Source: an uncultured Longilinea sp. (GTDB lineage Bacteria > Chloroflexota > Anaerolineae > Anaerolineales > Anaerolineaceae). From it: a stretch of 7,059 nucleotides of DNA. The position numbers and the translations under genes are program-made. Positions 5,702 through 7,059 of this stretch are shown piece by piece (the stretch's first letter is position 1; each line of letters begins with the position of its first letter). The notes beneath the pieces are model-generated. The model saw only the letters and a list, made by a program, of their open reading frames with translations. It had not been told where the DNA came from and did not search any database. Location: the NCBI GenBank assembly GCA_937863945.1, contig CALMIB010000320.1, positions 1-7,059 on the forward strand. Reading direction: 5' to 3'.

Positions 5702-6832
5702 TCAACCCAAATGCATGGGCATGATGACGTGCAAAAAGTCCTCGTCACCCACCGGCTTGATCAGCGCGGGCGTGTTGCTGGCGTTGCACTCCAGCGCCAC
5801 CGAGGGCGTCTTGATCACGTCCAGCACCTCGCGCAGGAAGCGCACGTTGAAGGCGATGGACATCATGGGGCCGTCGATGGTGGCGTCCACCTGCACCTCG
5901 GCCGAGCCGGTCTGCTCGGACTGCGCCGAGATCTCCACCTGGCCGGGCTGGCCGTCCTGCGGCTTGATGCTCAGGCGCACCACGTTGTTGCTCTCGCGCG
6001 CGATGATCTCGGCCTGCTTGCAGGATTTGAGGAAGGCGGCGGTGGTGAGGATGGTGTGCGTCTTGAACGAGCGCGGGATGATGACCTTGTAATCGGGGAA
6101 GTTGCCCTCGATGAGTTGCGAAACCAGTTCGGAATCTTTGGTGTGAAAGATGACCTGCCCGCGGCCGTTGGGCACGGCCATCACCAGGGTTTGCTCGCCG
6201 TCGGCGGCGATGCGGGCCAACTCGCTGAGCGCGCGCGCCGGGATGATGACGGCGATGGGGCGGGCGGGGGCGTGCTCGACGACCGACTTGCGCACCGAGA
6301 TGCGGAAGCCGTCGGTGGCGGCCAGCGAAATTTCGTTGCCGTTGACCGTGACCATCACGCCCTGCAGCACCGGGCGGGCTTCCTCGGCCGAGGCGGCAAA
6401 AGCCACCTGTTGGATCATCTCGCGGAAGTCGGAGACTTTAAGCTCGACGCCGTCGGAGAGGTCGGGCACCGGCATGGGCGGAAATTCGTTGGCGTCGATG
6501 CCTTTGATGTCGGTGTTGCTGCCGCCGGTGCGCACATTGAGCGTTTGCGTGCGCGCGTTGAGCGACAACTGCACCTGCTCGGCAGACAGCGCGCCGATCA
6601 GATCGACGAAGGTGCGAGCCGGCACGGTGATCGAGCCTTCCTCCTGCACCTGCGCCGGAATCCAGCAGGTGATGCCGAGTTCGAGGTTGGTGGCCGAGAG
6701 GCGCAACCGGTCTTCACCATCGGTGGCGACCAGGACGTTGGCCAGCACGGGCAGCGTGCTGCGCGGGGAAACGGCGCGAGAAACCATGCTTAAGCCGTGC
6801 GCCAGGTGTTGTTGCGAAACCGATGCTTTCAT
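5702..6832 (-). CDS. dnaN: DNA polymerase III beta subunit (sliding clamp)
   Basis: A 376-aa DnaN of normal length with the three-fold clamp architecture: domain 1 about 1-120, domain 2 about 128-250, domain 3 about 255-376. Recognisable family segments are STLPVLANVL (25-34), AATDGFRISVRK (171-182), LIEGNFPDYKVIIP (240-253), FNVRFLREVLDVI (328-340), PALIKP (355-360) and the C-terminal VIMPMHL (369-375), part of the hydrophobic pocket that binds partner peptides. As a dimeric ring it tethers DNA polymerase III and other replication and repair proteins to DNA. The ATG at 6832 begins directly at the MKASV strand expected for the family, with a GGGAGG Shine-Dalgarno 11 nt upstream. A -10 box about 38 nt upstream and a terminator just downstream suggest a single-gene unit. 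No dnaA is visible within the 227 bp of upstream sequence available. Confidence 0.98.
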   Translation of the reverse strand: MKASVSQQHLAHGLSMVSRAVSPRSTLPVLANVLVATDGEDRLRLSATNLELGITCWIPAQVQEEGSITVPARTFVDLIGALSAEQVQLSLNARTQTLNVRTGGSNTDIKGIDANEFPPMPVPDLSDGVELKVSDFREMIQQVAFAASAEEARPVLQGVMVTVNGNEISLAATDGFRISVRKSVVEHAPARPIAVIIPARALSELARIAADGEQTLVMAVPNGRGQVIFHTKDSELVSQLIEGNFPDYKVIIPRSFKTHTILTTAAFLKSCKQAEIIARESNNVVRLSIKPQDGQPGQVEISAQSEQTGSAEVQVDATIDGPMMSIAFNVRFLREVLDVIKTPSVALECNASNTPALIKPVGDEDFLHVIMPMHLG

Positions 6833-6843
6833 GGAATCTCTTC

Positions 6844-6849
6844 CCTCCC
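6844..6849 (-). promoter_or_regulatory. Shine-Dalgarno of dnaN
   Basis: GGGAGG on the minus strand, 11 nt before the ATG at 6832. The spacing is slightly long but the complementarity is strong. The sequence is also one arm of an inverted repeat with 6885-6894. Confidence 0.7.
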
Positions 6850-6869
6850 GAAGTTTGTATTGATTAATG

Positions 6870-6875
6870 ATTATA
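6870..6875 (-). promoter_or_regulatory. dnaN: dnaN promoter, perfect -10 box
   Basis: TATAAT on the minus strand lies in the only clearly AT-rich patch of the window. No good -35 lies 16-18 bp upstream (the 17-bp position reads ACAATC). The predicted start near 6863 gives a 5' leader of about 30 nt that contains the Shine-Dalgarno. TTATACACG on the plus strand (6871-6879) overlaps the box and is one mismatch from the DnaA-box consensus TTATNCACA. Confidence 0.7.
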
Positions 6876-6969
6876 CACGAAAAAGGGAGGAAGATTGTGA
6901 AGCGTGAGGCGTGAATGGTGGGGCGGGATTGACTTCGTCGTAACGCCGTAGTCGTTGCTTGCGTCAGCC

Positions 6970-7014
6970 GGTAAGGGCCTGCCCAGTAAGGGCCAGCCCA
7001 GTAGGGGCGAGGCA
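6970..7014. repeat. Three tandem 15-bp units (GTAAGGGC-type)
   Basis: Units are GGTAAGGGCCTGCCC (6970-6984), AGTAAGGGCCAGCCC (6985-6999) and AGTAGGGGCGAGGCA (7000-7014). The first two differ at two positions; the third diverges in its second half and doubles as the left arm of palindromic copy 4. The first two contain GGGCNNGCCC mini-palindromes. Confidence 0.7.
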
Positions 7015-7058
7015 GGAGGAATCAGGTAAGTCCTGCACGCCAACGCCGTGCCTCGCCC
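7005..7058. repeat. Palindromic intergenic element, copy 4 (GGGCGAGGCA arms, 34-nt centre)
   Basis: GGGCGAGGCA (7005-7014) is exactly complementary to TGCCTCGCCC (7049-7058) across a 34-nt centre. It is preceded by GTAG, like copies 1 and 3. The arm differs from GGGCACGGC at internal bases, and the opposite arm differs correspondingly. The window ends one base after the right arm, so outer pairing cannot be judged. Confidence 0.7.
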
Positions 7059-7059
7059 A

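Larger units (their letters stand above)
6839..6894. repeat. Inverted repeat bracketing the dnaN promoter and including its ribosome binding site
   Basis: TCTTCCCTCCC (6839-6849) is complementary to GGGAGGAAGA (6885-6894) except for one extra base. In minus-strand RNA the proximal arm is the dnaN Shine-Dalgarno region, and the distal arm reads UCUUCCUCCC, an anti-Shine-Dalgarno. The distal arm lies upstream of the -10 box, so only longer transcripts would contain both arms. Confidence 0.6.
6895..7059. other. Non-coding, repeat-rich region upstream of dnaN
   Basis: No reading frame here looks like a gene. It contains a 65-bp stretch with no pattern I can name (6905-6969), three tandem 15-bp units (6970-7014) and palindromic element copy 4 (7005-7058), which runs to the window edge. 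Confidence 0.65.

Noticed and set aside
5711..6793. 360-codon plus-strand frame over dnaN
   Set aside because: Shadow of dnaN; composition is dominated by G, D, H, L and R with no recognisable domain or start signal.
6833..7059. Chromosomal origin (oriC) beside dnaN
   Set aside because: Only one imperfect DnaA-like box, no box cluster, a very short AT-rich patch, and no dnaA in view.

Overview
The window is a GC-rich bacterial chromosome segment in which every supported gene lies on the minus strand. Gene content, protein signatures (a beta clamp of 376 aa, a stand-alone PEP/pyruvate-binding ATP-grasp protein of about 780 aa, a divergent-PAP2 membrane protein next to exonuclease VII genes) and gaps filled with GC-rich 'TAGGGGCACGGC'-like palindromes suggest a Chloroflexota bacterium, perhaps Anaerolineae-like. 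That placement is a recollection-based inference, not a computed result.

Layout in order of transcription (right to left). At 6833-7059 is the upstream region of dnaN: a GC-rich repeat cluster, then an AT-rich patch with a TATAAT -10 box and a Shine-Dalgarno. dnaN (5702-6832) encodes the DNA polymerase III sliding clamp and is followed by a convincing intrinsic terminator (5637-5680). A repeat-rich gap (5410-5701) leads to a large ATP-grasp gene (3070-5409) that has the nucleotide-binding domain of PEP synthase/PPDK but no recognisable phospho-histidine or PEP-binding domain. A second repeat-rich gap (2677-3069) holds more palindromes and a sigma70-type promoter pointing into xseA. The cluster xseA (1426-2676), xseB (1194-1433), a divergent-PAP2/DUF212 membrane protein (731-1192) and a class I methyltransferase (1-692, cut by the window edge) follows. 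The first three are translationally packed (8-bp overlap, then a 1-nt gap). The methyltransferase sits 38 nt further on and appears to have its own extended -10 promoter.

The genes are housekeeping: replication (dnaN), DNA degradation/repair (exonuclease VII, XseA plus XseB), a membrane phosphatase-like protein, a SAM methyltransferase and an uncharacterised ATP-grasp enzyme. I see no defence system, mobile-element gene, RNA gene or CRISPR array.

The most notable structure is in the gaps. Four stem-loop elements share one design: 9-10 bp inverted arms separated by 34-36 nt. Their arm sequences differ but remain complementary (paired substitutions), and a fifth, decayed copy is present. A second point is that xseA and the methyltransferase both have a -10 box ending exactly 7 nt before the ATG and no Shine-Dalgarno, which predicts leaderless transcripts. 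A third is an inverted repeat around the dnaN promoter whose distal arm is complementary to the dnaN ribosome binding site.
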